Positions 15,816 to 24,148 of a stretch of DNA of 64,000 nucleotides are shown here, one piece after another. The DNA is taken from positions 1 through 64,000 of the forward strand of contig JBFXKW010000015.1 in assembly GCA_050173345.1 (NCBI GenBank). The letters run 5' to 3'. The notes beneath the pieces were generated by a model. That model did not search any database. It had not been told where the DNA came from and saw only the letters and a program-made list of their open reading frames with translations. Origin of the DNA: SHWC01 sp050173345 (lineage in GTDB: Bacteria; Pseudomonadota; Alphaproteobacteria; UBA828). A program made the translations under genes and the position numbers. Within the stretch, counting starts at the first letter, position 1. Every line of letters starts with the position of its first letter.

Positions 15816-17231
15816 TCAGGTCGGCCTCGGCGCGGTGCGGAACGGCGCCAGCAGCCCATCGAGGCTCGGCGTGTCCGACAGGCGGGCGATCCGCGCGGCG
15901 ATCTCGGCACCCTCGAGCGCAAAACCGGCCGGCGCGACCAGCTCGTCGAACTTGGCGATCAGCGCCGCCTCGGTCATCGGCCGCGCCGGGGTGCCGAGGC
16001 TGTCGAGCAGCGTGACGGTGCGCGCCGGCATACCCTCGGCCTCGAGCGTCAGCCGGCTGCCGAAATGCGCGGGGAACGCGGCCTCCATCTCGGCGTCGAT
16101 CGCGGCCTCGACCTTATCGGCGATGGCGTGCAGCGCCTTGTCCGCCATCGCCGGCTCGCCATAGCCCTCGACCGCGCGAGGCCCGTAGAGCAGCGCGGCG
16201 GCAAGCGCGTGCGGCAGGCTGTATTGCGCGGCCATCACCGAGCGCGGCCGGCGCTGCATGTGCTGGCCCGCCATGATGGCCGGGCCGCCGACTGCGATCC
16301 GCACGATGCGCGACGGATCGAGGCGGAAGCCGTCGGTCGCCTGTTCGAGTGCGTCGATCGTCGAGTGGAACAGGCGGCAGCAGGGATAGGGCTTGAAGCT
16401 GATGCGGTGGATTTCGAGGGGCGCACCGGGCCGGCGCAACAGCCGGTCGAGGTCGGGCGTCACGCCGTAGAGATTGCAGAGCCCGTAGCGGCCGTCGAAG
16501 GCCTGCGCCGGGCCGGCCAAGCCAGCGGCCGCAAGCTCGGCCGCGAGCACGCCATGCTGCGCGCTGTAGCCGCCGTGCAGGCGCTTGACCGAGGTGGCCG
16601 CGCTGTCTTCCGCGAACTGCATCGAGCCGCCGGCCATCGAGAGCGCGAGGCCGAAGGCGCGGCTCAACGTCCCGGCGTCGAGCCGCATCAGGTGCGCCGC
16701 GCACGCCGCGGCGCCGAACGAGCCGAACAGCGCGGTCGGGTGGAAGCCCCGCTCGATCAGGCGACCCGCGCCGGTTGCCGCGCCGATGCGGCCGATCACC
16801 TCGTAGCCGGCGGCGATGGCCGGCAGCAGCGCGGCGCCGCCGAGGCCCCGCTGCTGCGTGACCGCGAGCGCCGCGCCGATCACCACCGCGCCGGGATGGC
16901 TGACCGATTCATCGTGCGTGTCGTCGAGCTCGAGGCCGTGCGCCGCGGTCGCGTTGACGAGCGAAGCGACCGGTGCTGCGGTGCGCAAATCCGTGCCGAT
17001 GATCGCGGCGCGCCCCAAGCCGGCATAGCTTTGCGCCCAGCCGGCGAGCGACCGGCTCCAGGGCAGCGACGAGCCGCGATAGGCGCAGGCGAGATGATCG
17101 AGGATCAGACGATGAAGCTGCGCCCGGTCGGCATCGCCCAGCGCGTCATGGCGAAACGCCAGCGCCTCCTCGGCGAGGGCGAGCGTGCGGTCGCCCACCG
17201 CCTCCCGGATCGCCGGCCGCGCGCTCGCCAT
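15816..17231 (-). CDS. MmgE/PrpD-family protein 1 (471 aa)
   Basis: This belongs to the family of 2-methylcitrate dehydratase, cis-aconitate decarboxylase and iminodisuccinate epimerase. The diagnostic N-terminal HGLELDDTHDESVSHPGAVV and central GRLIERGFHPTALFGSFGAA (each motif near residues 98-118 and 155-175) are present. So are LALSMAGGSMQF and KPYPCCRLFHSTIDAL. The full-length all-helical plus lid architecture is covered. It lies between the PEP-mutase-family lyase gene (7 bases upstream) and the YrdC gene. PrpD followed by a PrpB-like lyase elsewhere processes 2-methylcitrate. Here PrpC is absent, so the substrate is probably a different hydroxy- or imino-dicarboxylate. Confidence 0.85.
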   Translation of the reverse strand: MASARPAIREAVGDRTLALAEEALAFRHDALGDADRAQLHRLILDHLACAYRGSSLPWSRSLAGWAQSYAGLGRAAIIGTDLRTAAPVASLVNATAAHGLELDDTHDESVSHPGAVVIGAALAVTQQRGLGGAALLPAIAAGYEVIGRIGAATGAGRLIERGFHPTALFGSFGAAACAAHLMRLDAGTLSRAFGLALSMAGGSMQFAEDSAATSVKRLHGGYSAQHGVLAAELAAAGLAGPAQAFDGRYGLCNLYGVTPDLDRLLRRPGAPLEIHRISFKPYPCCRLFHSTIDALEQATDGFRLDPSRIVRIAVGGPAIMAGQHMQRRPRSVMAAQYSLPHALAAALLYGPRAVEGYGEPAMADKALHAIADKVEAAIDAEMEAAFPAHFGSRLTLEAEGMPARTVTLLDSLGTPARPMTEAALIAKFDELVAPAGFALEGAEIAARIARLSDTPSLDGLLAPFRTAPRPT

Positions 17232-17238
17232 GCCCGCC

Positions 17239-18108
17239 CTACTCCGCGTGCCGCTTGTCGAATTCCCAGACCCGCTCGAAGCCCATCAGCTTGTTCATCT
17301 CGGCGAAGGGATAGAGCGCGGTCTCGGTGTTCTTGGTCGAGCCGTCGTCCTTCAGCCCGCGATAGACCGCTTCGAGCGCGGCCGCGGTGGCGAGGAAGCC
17401 CGCGGCCGGGAAGATCGCGATCCGATAGCCGACCTCGATCAGCTCGGTGCGGCTCAGGATCGGCGTGCGCCCGCCCTCGACCATGTTGGCGAGGCAGGGC
17501 TGCTCGAAGCTCGCGGTGATCCGCCGCATCTCCTCGACCGATTCCGGGCTCTCGACGAAGATCACGTCGGCGCCGGCCTTGGCGTAGCTCTCGCCGCGCC
17601 GGAGCGCCTCGTCGATGCCGAGTGTGGTACGCGCGTCGGTGCGCGCGATGATCAGGAAGTCCGAACTGTCCCTGGCCTCGCGGGCGACGCGGATTTTCTT
17701 CGCCATGTCCTCGGCGGGGATCACGCGGCGGCCGAGGGTGTGACCGCACTTCTTCGGGAACTCCTGGTCCTCGAGCTGGATAGCGGAGGCCCCTGCCTTC
17801 TCATAGCCCCTCACCGTGCGCTCGACGTTGAGCAGCCCGCCATAGCCGGTGTCGGCGTCGGCGATCAGGGGCGTCGTCGTGTTGCCCGCGATCATCTCGA
17901 CCCGGTTGACCATCTCGCTATAGGTCGCGAGCCCGGCGTCCGGCGCGCCGAGATGCGAGGCGACCGCGCCATAGCCCGTCATGTAGAGCGCCTCGAAGCC
18001 GAGCCGGTCTGCCATGCGCGCCGAGATTCCCTCGAACACGCCGGGCGCAATCAGCACATGGCCCTTCTTCAGAAGGTTCTTGAGCGGCGGCTTCCTGCTT
18101 GCGGCCAT
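17239..18108 (-). CDS. Isocitrate lyase/PEP mutase-family C-C lyase (289 aa)
   Basis: This is a TIM-barrel enzyme that cleaves or rearranges 2-hydroxy acids with Mg. Key parts seen are TGYGAVASHLG (44-54), the metal acids in LIADADTGYGG (81-91, Asp84 and Asp86), QLEDQ (111-115) and KKCGH (119-123), whose Cys is the flexible-loop catalytic residue of 2-methylisocitrate-lyase-type members. IIARTDA and FVESPES follow. It could be a 2-methylisocitrate lyase, an oxaloacetate decarboxylase or a related lyase. The MmgE/PrpD gene directly downstream favours a lyase acting after a dehydratase or isomerase step. Confidence 0.86.
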   Translation of the reverse strand: MAASRKPPLKNLLKKGHVLIAPGVFEGISARMADRLGFEALYMTGYGAVASHLGAPDAGLATYSEMVNRVEMIAGNTTTPLIADADTGYGGLLNVERTVRGYEKAGASAIQLEDQEFPKKCGHTLGRRVIPAEDMAKKIRVAREARDSSDFLIIARTDARTTLGIDEALRRGESYAKAGADVIFVESPESVEEMRRITASFEQPCLANMVEGGRTPILSRTELIEVGYRIAIFPAAGFLATAAALEAVYRGLKDDGSTKNTETALYPFAEMNKLMGFERVWEFDKRHAE

Positions 18109-18146
18109 GAGATGCGGCGTCCTCGTTGTCTGATTGGCGGGAAAGG

Positions 18147-18803
18147 CTAGCGCGCGGCGCTCTTCGAGGCCGGCGCGGCGATGCGGTCCAGATAGGCGAT
18201 GGTCTCGGCCTCGCTCACCACGTCGCCGTATTTCGCGTTCATGTCGAACAGGTTGGCGCGGTGCGGGCCTTCCGCGCGGTCGCCGACCGCCTGCTCGACG
18301 ATGATCGGGATGAAGCCGTGGCTCACCGCGTCGATGCAGGTCGCGCGGACGCAGCCGCTGGTGGTGACGCCGGTGATGATGGTGGTGTCGATGCCGCTCG
18401 CGGTCAGCGTCGCGGCGAGCGAGGTGCCGAAGAAGGCGGAGGGATACTGCTTGCTGACGACGAGCTCGCCGGGCTCGGGCGCGAGGCCCTTGGGCCAGGC
18501 GCCGAGCGGGTTGCCCGCCTCGAACGAGCGGAGCGCCGGCACCTTGCGGAAGAAGACGCCGCCGTCCATGCCGCCCTGATGATAGCGCACATTGGTGAAG
18601 ACGCGCGTGATGCCGGCGCGCCGCGCGGCGGCGAGCATGCGGAGCGCCGAGGCGAGCGTCTCCTCGACCTCGGCATAGAGCGGCGAGGACGGCTCGAAAT
18701 AGGCCTCGACGAAATCGACGAGCAGGAGCGCCGGCGCGCGGCCGAAGCCGACGCGCTGGTGATAGCCCGCGCGTGCATAGTTGGCGTCGAGATCCTCGGC
18801 CAT
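18147..18803 (-). CDS. Isochorismatase-family amidohydrolase 2, N-carbamoylsarcosine amidase-like (218 aa)
   Basis: The catalytic triad is Asp30 (LLLVDFVEAYF), Lys118 (VVSKQYPSAFFGTSL) and Cys151 (VTTSGCVRATCID). The VVSKQYPSAFFGT segment closely resembles N-carbamoylsarcosine amidases, which release ammonia and CO2 to give sarcosine. It starts 24 bases after hyuB. The N-methylhydantoin pathway (creatinine breakdown) has exactly this order of steps: an ATP-dependent ring-opening HyuA/HyuB enzyme, then this amidase. It is distinct in sequence from the second amidase at 13603, so the operon may handle two carbamoyl products or two steps. Confidence 0.86.
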   Translation of the reverse strand: MAEDLDANYARAGYHQRVGFGRAPALLLVDFVEAYFEPSSPLYAEVEETLASALRMLAAARRAGITRVFTNVRYHQGGMDGGVFFRKVPALRSFEAGNPLGAWPKGLAPEPGELVVSKQYPSAFFGTSLAATLTASGIDTTIITGVTTSGCVRATCIDAVSHGFIPIIVEQAVGDRAEGPHRANLFDMNAKYGDVVSEAETIAYLDRIAAPASKSAAR

Positions 18804-18827
18804 GCCCGCCTCCTCTCCGAGTCGGCG

Positions 18828-20732
18828 CTAGTCGCCGGCCGCGGCCTGCTTGACCCGATCCGTCATCCAGGTCTGGAACACCGGCGTGCGCGGCGGCTCG
18901 AGCCCGGTGTCACGCTTGCAGCGCGCCTTGAGCTCCTCGACCGTGCCGCCGAAGTTGAACAGGGTGACCTCGCCGCGCGCCTGCGCCATCTGCTCGCGCA
19001 GCGCCGTGGTCGCGCGCTCGTCGACGCTGCCGTCGGCCTGGAGCACCACACCGTAGCGCCGCGCGCCCTCCGCCGTGACCAGGCCGCGCGCCACGTCGCG
19101 CGCCACCTTCTCGGCCGGCCGCTTCAAGGGATCGCCCCAGCCGCCGCCGCCCCAGGTGTTGAAGTAGAGCACGTCGCCGGGCTCGACATGAATGCGGTCG
19201 CACTTGGAGGGCATCAGCTCGCGCGTGCCGTTGGCGCGCACCATCAGCTTGGTCGAGCGGCCGCCGGGCAGGCCGCCATTGACGCCCCAGGGATGGGTCA
19301 GCCAGCGGTCGTCATGGATCGAGATCTGGCCGGGCTCGAGGAACATGTAGCCCATCGAGAGGCCGTTGCCGCCGCGGTGCAGGCCGGGGCCGCCCGAATC
19401 CGGAATCGTCTCGTAGGTCACGATGCGCAAGGGGAAATAGGACTCGAGGAACTCGTTCGGCACGTTGGTGAAGGCGGGCCAGAGCGAATGGCCGTCCGGC
19501 CCGTCGCCGACCGGGCGGCCCGGGATGCCGCCGAAGCCGATCTGGTAGAGCTGGTACCACTCGCCGGTGCTCCGGGTGTAGCCGGAGTACATGAAATGCG
19601 GGCTGTCGGAGAAGCCGGCGGCATTGAGCGCCTCGGGCGAGCCCTGGCCGAGCAGGCCGCCCATGATGTCGAAGATGCGCCCGAGCATGTGGGTGCGGCA
19701 GGAAAGCGCGGCCGGACGCTTCGGCTTCAGGATGGTGCCTTCGGGGATCTTCACGTCGATCAGATCGTAGAACCCGTCGTTGAACAGGATCTGCGGGTCG
19801 AAGATGTTGATGAAGAACGCCCCGAGGAACATCTTGAACATTTCCTCGTTGAGCAGGAAGTTGACCGAGCTGATCGACTGCGGGTCGGTCGCGGAGAAAT
19901 CGAAGGTCACCTTGTCGCCGGTGCGCCACATCGAGCAGGCGACCTTGTAGGGCCCCATGCCGAGCCCGTCATCGTCGATATAGTCCTCGAAGTACTGCTT
20001 CTTCTCCGGGATCACCATCTGGATGATGGCGCTCATCGCGCGCTTGTTGCGGTCGAGCATCTCCTCCATCGCGGCGACGAACTCGTCCTCGCCGAAGCGC
20101 TCGCAGATTTCGAAGACGCGCCGCTCGGCGAGCCTGAGCGCGGCGATGATCGCGTTGAAGTCCGAGCGGTTCCAATCCGGCAGCCGGCAGTTGTGCAGGA
20201 CGAGGTCGAGGATTTCCTTGTTGAGCTTGCCCTTCTTGTAGATCTTGATGGGCGGCACCTGGATGCCTTCCTCGAAGATCTGCGCGGCGTCGGTCGGCAG
20301 CGAGCCCGGCACCTTGCCGCCGATATCGGTCATATGGCCGAACATCGCGGCCCAGGAGATCAAACGGCCGTTCCGGAAGATCGGCATCAGGGTCAGCCAG
20401 TCATTCAGGTGGCTGATCGCGCCGCGGCAGGAATAGGGGTCGTTGGTGAGGAAGATGTCGCCCTCCTCGATCTCGCCCTCATAGCCCTGCACGAAGCCCC
20501 AGATGAACGAGCCGAACTGGCCGACCACCATCTTGCCTTCCTGGTTGGCGATCATCGGAAAGGCGTCGTGCTGCTCGCGGATGCCCGGCGACATGGCGGT
20601 GCGGAACAGCACCGCGTCCATCTCGGAGCGCGCGTTCCTGAGCGCGTTCTCGACGATGTCGAGCGAGATGGGGTCGACCTTGACGTTGCGGTCGAACGGC
20701 GTATTGTTGGTCTGGACGATCGTGGCAGGCAT
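18828..20732 (-). CDS. hyuB: Hydantoinase B/oxoprolinase-family subunit (634 aa)
   Basis: This is the B subunit of an ATP-dependent hydantoinase, acetone carboxylase or 5-oxoprolinase-type enzyme. Conserved blocks seen are DPISLDIVENALRNARSEMD near residue 20, FLTNDPYSCRGAISHLND (~98-115), MFGHMTDIGGKVPGS (~134-148), SDSPHFMYSGYT and GGNGLSMGYMF. The length is at the upper end of the family. HyuB works with HyuA, which binds ATP and phosphorylates the substrate before ring opening. It begins 21 bases after hyuA and is followed by an amidase gene, in line with a ring-opening plus amide-hydrolysis route. N-methylhydantoin-type substrates fit, but substrate identity is inferred. Confidence 0.88.
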   Translation of the reverse strand: MPATIVQTNNTPFDRNVKVDPISLDIVENALRNARSEMDAVLFRTAMSPGIREQHDAFPMIANQEGKMVVGQFGSFIWGFVQGYEGEIEEGDIFLTNDPYSCRGAISHLNDWLTLMPIFRNGRLISWAAMFGHMTDIGGKVPGSLPTDAAQIFEEGIQVPPIKIYKKGKLNKEILDLVLHNCRLPDWNRSDFNAIIAALRLAERRVFEICERFGEDEFVAAMEEMLDRNKRAMSAIIQMVIPEKKQYFEDYIDDDGLGMGPYKVACSMWRTGDKVTFDFSATDPQSISSVNFLLNEEMFKMFLGAFFINIFDPQILFNDGFYDLIDVKIPEGTILKPKRPAALSCRTHMLGRIFDIMGGLLGQGSPEALNAAGFSDSPHFMYSGYTRSTGEWYQLYQIGFGGIPGRPVGDGPDGHSLWPAFTNVPNEFLESYFPLRIVTYETIPDSGGPGLHRGGNGLSMGYMFLEPGQISIHDDRWLTHPWGVNGGLPGGRSTKLMVRANGTRELMPSKCDRIHVEPGDVLYFNTWGGGGWGDPLKRPAEKVARDVARGLVTAEGARRYGVVLQADGSVDERATTALREQMAQARGEVTLFNFGGTVEELKARCKRDTGLEPPRTPVFQTWMTDRVKQAAAGD

Positions 20733-20753
20733 GGTGGCTCTCCTGCGGTTGGC

Positions 20754-22949
20754 TCAGCCGACGGGCCGAATGAGGATGCTGCCATGCTGGTCGATCTCGC
20801 CCGCATGGTCCGGCAGAATGAGGGTGGTGGTATCCATCTGCGCGACGATGGCGGGGCCGACGATGCGGTGCCCGGCCTTCAGCTTGGTGCGGTCGTAGAT
20901 CGCGGCGCGCCTTTTCCCGCCGCCGACATAGACCTCGGTCTCCTCGATGATGGCATCGCGCGCATCGCCAGCGGCGCGGCCGACCTCCTCGGCGCGTACC
21001 AGCGTCTCCTTGCCTTGCGCGATGGCGCGCAGATTGACCAGCTCGTGATCATGCTCGAGCGCGAAGGTGAAGAGCTGCTCGTGCATGGCATCGAAGGTCT
21101 TGCCGATCGCGGCGAGCCCGCCCCGCTTGAACTCGTCGAGCGAGGAGTTGAGCGTGAGCACCATGCCCTGGCCGTGATAGCGCATGTCGACCTGGATGCC
21201 GATGCTCTGGTCCGCGGCCGGGATGCCCTCGGCATCGAGCGCCCTGGCGGCCTGCTCGGCGAGCCCTTCGAGCACACCGAGCACCTCGGCGTCCGAGGTC
21301 TCGCGGATGCGGCGGATGAAGGTCTGCGAGGCCTCGTCGCGCAGCCGCGTGGTGGCATCGCCATAGGCGCACAGCACGCCCGGCCCCGGCGGGATGATCA
21401 CCGGCCAGGCCTGCATCAGCTTGCCGAGCGCGTTGGCGTGCAGCGGGCCGGCGCCGCCGAACGCGACGAGGGCGAAGTCGCGCGGATCGAAGCCGCGCTC
21501 GATCGAGACCAGGCGGAGCGCGCCGAACATGTTCTCGTTGACGATGTCGATGATGCCCTCGGCCGCGGTCATCAGCGGCAGGCCGAGCGAATCGGCGATC
21601 GTCTGCACCGCCTTCTCGGCGGAGCCGCGGTCGATCCGCATGTCGCCGCCGAGGCGCGAGGAGGCCGGCAGATAGCCGAGCACCACATTGGCGTCCGTCA
21701 CGGTCGGCTTGTCGCCGCCCCTGGCATAGGCCGCGGGGCCGGGATCGGCGCCGGCCGATTGCGGGCCGACGCGCAGCGCCTTGGTCAGCTCCGGCACATA
21801 GGCGATCGAGCCGCCGCCCGCGCCGATCGAGCGCACGTCGATCGAGGAGGCGCGCACCGTCACGTCGGCGACGCGGGTCTCGCGCCTGACCTGCGGCTCG
21901 CCGTTCTCGATCAGCGCGACGTCGGTCGAGGTGCCGCCCATGTCGAAGGTGAGCAGGTTGGTGTAGCCCGACTGCTTGGCGATCCAGAGCGCGCCGGCGA
22001 CGCCGCCGGCCGGCCCCGACATCAAGAGGTTGACCGGTGCGCTCTTGGCGCCGTCGACCGAGCTCAAGCCACCGTCCGAACGCAGCACATGGAACTGCAC
22101 GCCGCCGAGCTTGCGGTTGAGCTCGGTGTGCAGGCTGTCGATATAGCGCGACACCACTGGGCGGATATAGGAGTTCACCACCGTGGTCTCGGTGCGCTCG
22201 TACTCGTACATCTCGGGGATCACCTCGGAGGAGATCGAGACCGGCACGCCCGGCATGATCCCTTCCGCGATCTCGCGGATGCGCCGCTCGTGCGCGCCAT
22301 TCGCGAAAGCGTTGATCAGCGAGACGGTGAGCGCCTCGACGCCCTGCTGCTTGAGCTTGCGCAGCTTCTCGGCGAGGTCTGCCTCGTTGAGCGGCTTGAC
22401 CGGCTCGCCCTTGGCGCTCATCCGCTCGTCGGCCTCGATGGTGAGCTCGAGCGGCGCGAGCGGGTCGGACTTGTTGTAGATCACCCAGCCGCCGAGGCCG
22501 CCCGGCACGTAGGAGCGCGCGATCTGCAGCACCTGCCGGTAGCCCTTGGTGGTGACCAGGCCGACGCGCGCGCCCGACGAGGTGAGCACCGTGTTGGTCG
22601 CGACCGTGGTGCCGTGCATGATGTGCGAGATGCGCGCCGGCTCGATACCGGCCTCGGCACAGATCTTGGCGATGCCGTTCAGTACGCCGATCGAGGAGTC
22701 CTGCGGCGTCGAAGGCACCTTGGCCTTGTAGGTCTGGCCCGACGCCTCCTCGATCAGGATCAGGTCGGTGAAGGTGCCGCCGACATCGACGCCGAGCCGG
22801 TAGCCGTCGGCGCGCGGGCCGCCGCTGCGTGCTGGGGTCGGCGCCGGCGCGGCCGCCGCGGGTAGGGCTTCGAGCTGGGCGAGACGCTTCTCGAGCTCGG
22901 CCAGGCGCTTTTCGTAGATCGCCACGATATCGTCGGTGGGCACGCTCAT
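20754..22949 (-). CDS. hyuA: Hydantoinase A/oxoprolinase-family subunit with N-terminal coiled coil (731 aa)
   Basis: This is the ATP-binding A subunit that phosphorylates the cyclic amide. The actin-like ATPase signature YRLGVDVGGTFTDLILI lies at residues 50-66, and LTFDMGGTSTDVALI, VRSIGAGGGSIAYV and SAGADPGPAAYARGG follow. The N-terminus has an unusual extra ~45 residues. MSVPTDDIVAIY leads into the heptad run YEKRLAELEKRLAQLEA (12-28), then an Ala/Pro linker. Typical family members start directly at the ATPase strand. The same tag occurs on the operon's ABC permease. The gene sits 110 bases after the permease gene, behind a putative GntR site, and 21 bases before hyuB. Confidence 0.9.
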   Translation of the reverse strand: MSVPTDDIVAIYEKRLAELEKRLAQLEALPAAAAPAPTPARSGGPRADGYRLGVDVGGTFTDLILIEEASGQTYKAKVPSTPQDSSIGVLNGIAKICAEAGIEPARISHIMHGTTVATNTVLTSSGARVGLVTTKGYRQVLQIARSYVPGGLGGWVIYNKSDPLAPLELTIEADERMSAKGEPVKPLNEADLAEKLRKLKQQGVEALTVSLINAFANGAHERRIREIAEGIMPGVPVSISSEVIPEMYEYERTETTVVNSYIRPVVSRYIDSLHTELNRKLGGVQFHVLRSDGGLSSVDGAKSAPVNLLMSGPAGGVAGALWIAKQSGYTNLLTFDMGGTSTDVALIENGEPQVRRETRVADVTVRASSIDVRSIGAGGGSIAYVPELTKALRVGPQSAGADPGPAAYARGGDKPTVTDANVVLGYLPASSRLGGDMRIDRGSAEKAVQTIADSLGLPLMTAAEGIIDIVNENMFGALRLVSIERGFDPRDFALVAFGGAGPLHANALGKLMQAWPVIIPPGPGVLCAYGDATTRLRDEASQTFIRRIRETSDAEVLGVLEGLAEQAARALDAEGIPAADQSIGIQVDMRYHGQGMVLTLNSSLDEFKRGGLAAIGKTFDAMHEQLFTFALEHDHELVNLRAIAQGKETLVRAEEVGRAAGDARDAIIEETEVYVGGGKRRAAIYDRTKLKAGHRIVGPAIVAQMDTTTLILPDHAGEIDQHGSILIRPVG

Positions 22950-22987
22950 CCTCGCTGATCTCTCCCTCGCGGCAGCGGCTCTACAGC

Positions 22988-23008
22988 CCTGCCCAGTTGA
23001 CCGGACAA
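22988..23008 (-). promoter_or_regulatory. Candidate GntR operator upstream of hyuA
   Basis: On the plus strand the site reads cctgcccagttgaccggacaa. It agrees at 18 of 21 bases with 26986-27006. The core TTG(A/T)CCGG(A/T)CAA is a near-perfect palindrome. On the coding strand a TTGACG lies ~35 bases upstream, so this may cover an internal promoter for hyuA. Confidence 0.6.
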
Positions 23009-23059
23009 ATGGTCGCAGACGCCCGAAAACCCGTCAATGCCGCATCGCTGAAAGCCCGC

Positions 23060-24148
23060 TCAGCTGAAGTTCTGCGGCTGGCGCCGGCGCACCAGCTGCG
23101 AGAGTGCGACGGCAAGCACGAGGCCGCCGCCGTAGAACAGGTTCTGCACCAGGGTATCGACGCCGAGCATGGTGAGCCCGGTGATGCCGGTCACCAGGAA
23201 ATAGACGCCGATGAACGAGCCCCACGGGTTGAAGCGGCCGGGCACGATGCTGGTCGCGCCCAGGAAGGCGGCGGCGAAAGCCGGCAGCAGCAATGCCAAA
23301 CCCGACAGCGGATCGGCGGAGCCAGTCATGCCGGCATAAAGCACGCCCGCGCAGGCCCCGATGGTGCCGCTCAGGACGAAGCCGACGAGGCGCACCCGAT
23401 CGACCCGGATGCCGGAGAGCCGCGCCACCTCGCGCCCACGCCCGACGAAGAGGAGGCGCCGGCCGATCGTCGTGTACTCGAAGCAGTACCACATCAGGAG
23501 GCACAGGAAGAGCGCGTAGTAGAAGGAGAGCGAGATGCCGAACACGCGCGTCACGATGACATAGTTGACCAGGCCGAAATTGACGCCCGCGATGGTCTGC
23601 GAGCCGCTGATCCACAGGATGATGCCGTTGATGAAGGTGCCGACGCCGAGCGTCACGATCAGCGAATGGATGCGGAAGTAGAGCACGATCGCGCCGTTGA
23701 TCAGGCCGATCAGCGCGCCGCAGCCGATCGCGACCGCGACCGCGGGAACCACGCCCCAGCCATGATGCGCGTTGAGCACGGCGATCGACATCGCCGAGAG
23801 CACGAGGGTGGAGGCGACCGAGAGGTCGAAATCGCCGGCGGTGAGCGGGATCAGCAGGCCGAGCGTGAGCACCACGAGCACGGCCTGCGAGCTGAACATG
23901 GTCGAGAAATTGAGCCAGGAGAGGAAGCTGTCCGGGATCACCGCGCCGAAGATGATGACGAGCACGATCCAGGCGCCGATCAGGCCGAAGCGTTCGGCCT
24001 GCGCGGTGACGCTGCGCCGCCCCGGCTGAACCGCGGCAACGGCCGGCCGCGCGCCGCCGCGCCCGGCCTCGATCGCGAGCAGGCGCTGCTCGAGCGCGGC
24101 GAGCCGCGCCTCGTAGGGGTCGAGCGCCTTCTGCTCGGCCTGGCTCAC
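23060..24148 (-). CDS. CUT2 (RbsC-like) ABC transporter permease with N-terminal coiled coil (362 aa)
   Basis: This is an integral membrane permease of the ribose/simple-sugar ABC family. About ten hydrophobic segments occupy residues 55-345, with the family sequence PLTAGDFDLSVAST (~100-113) and the ATPase-contact region GRGREVARLSGI. Residues 12-28 (YEARLAALEQRLLAIEA) form a short charged coiled coil before the first membrane helix, not usual for RbsC and matching the tag on HyuA. The gene overlaps the ATPase gene by 4 bases. The permease probably imports the ring compound or a glycoside carrying it, and its sugar-type family does not by itself define the substrate. Confidence 0.88.
   Translation of the reverse strand: MSQAEQKALDPYEARLAALEQRLLAIEAGRGGARPAVAAVQPGRRSVTAQAERFGLIGAWIVLVIIFGAVIPDSFLSWLNFSTMFSSQAVLVVLTLGLLIPLTAGDFDLSVASTLVLSAMSIAVLNAHHGWGVVPAVAVAIGCGALIGLINGAIVLYFRIHSLIVTLGVGTFINGIILWISGSQTIAGVNFGLVNYVIVTRVFGISLSFYYALFLCLLMWYCFEYTTIGRRLLFVGRGREVARLSGIRVDRVRLVGFVLSGTIGACAGVLYAGMTGSADPLSGLALLLPAFAAAFLGATSIVPGRFNPWGSFIGVYFLVTGITGLTMLGVDTLVQNLFYGGGLVLAVALSQLVRRRQPQNFS

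Noticed and set aside
18126..22865. A 1579-codon open frame on the plus strand
   Set aside because: It lies antisense to the isochorismatase, hyuB and hyuA genes, which have clear domains. High GC produces long antisense frames without meaning.
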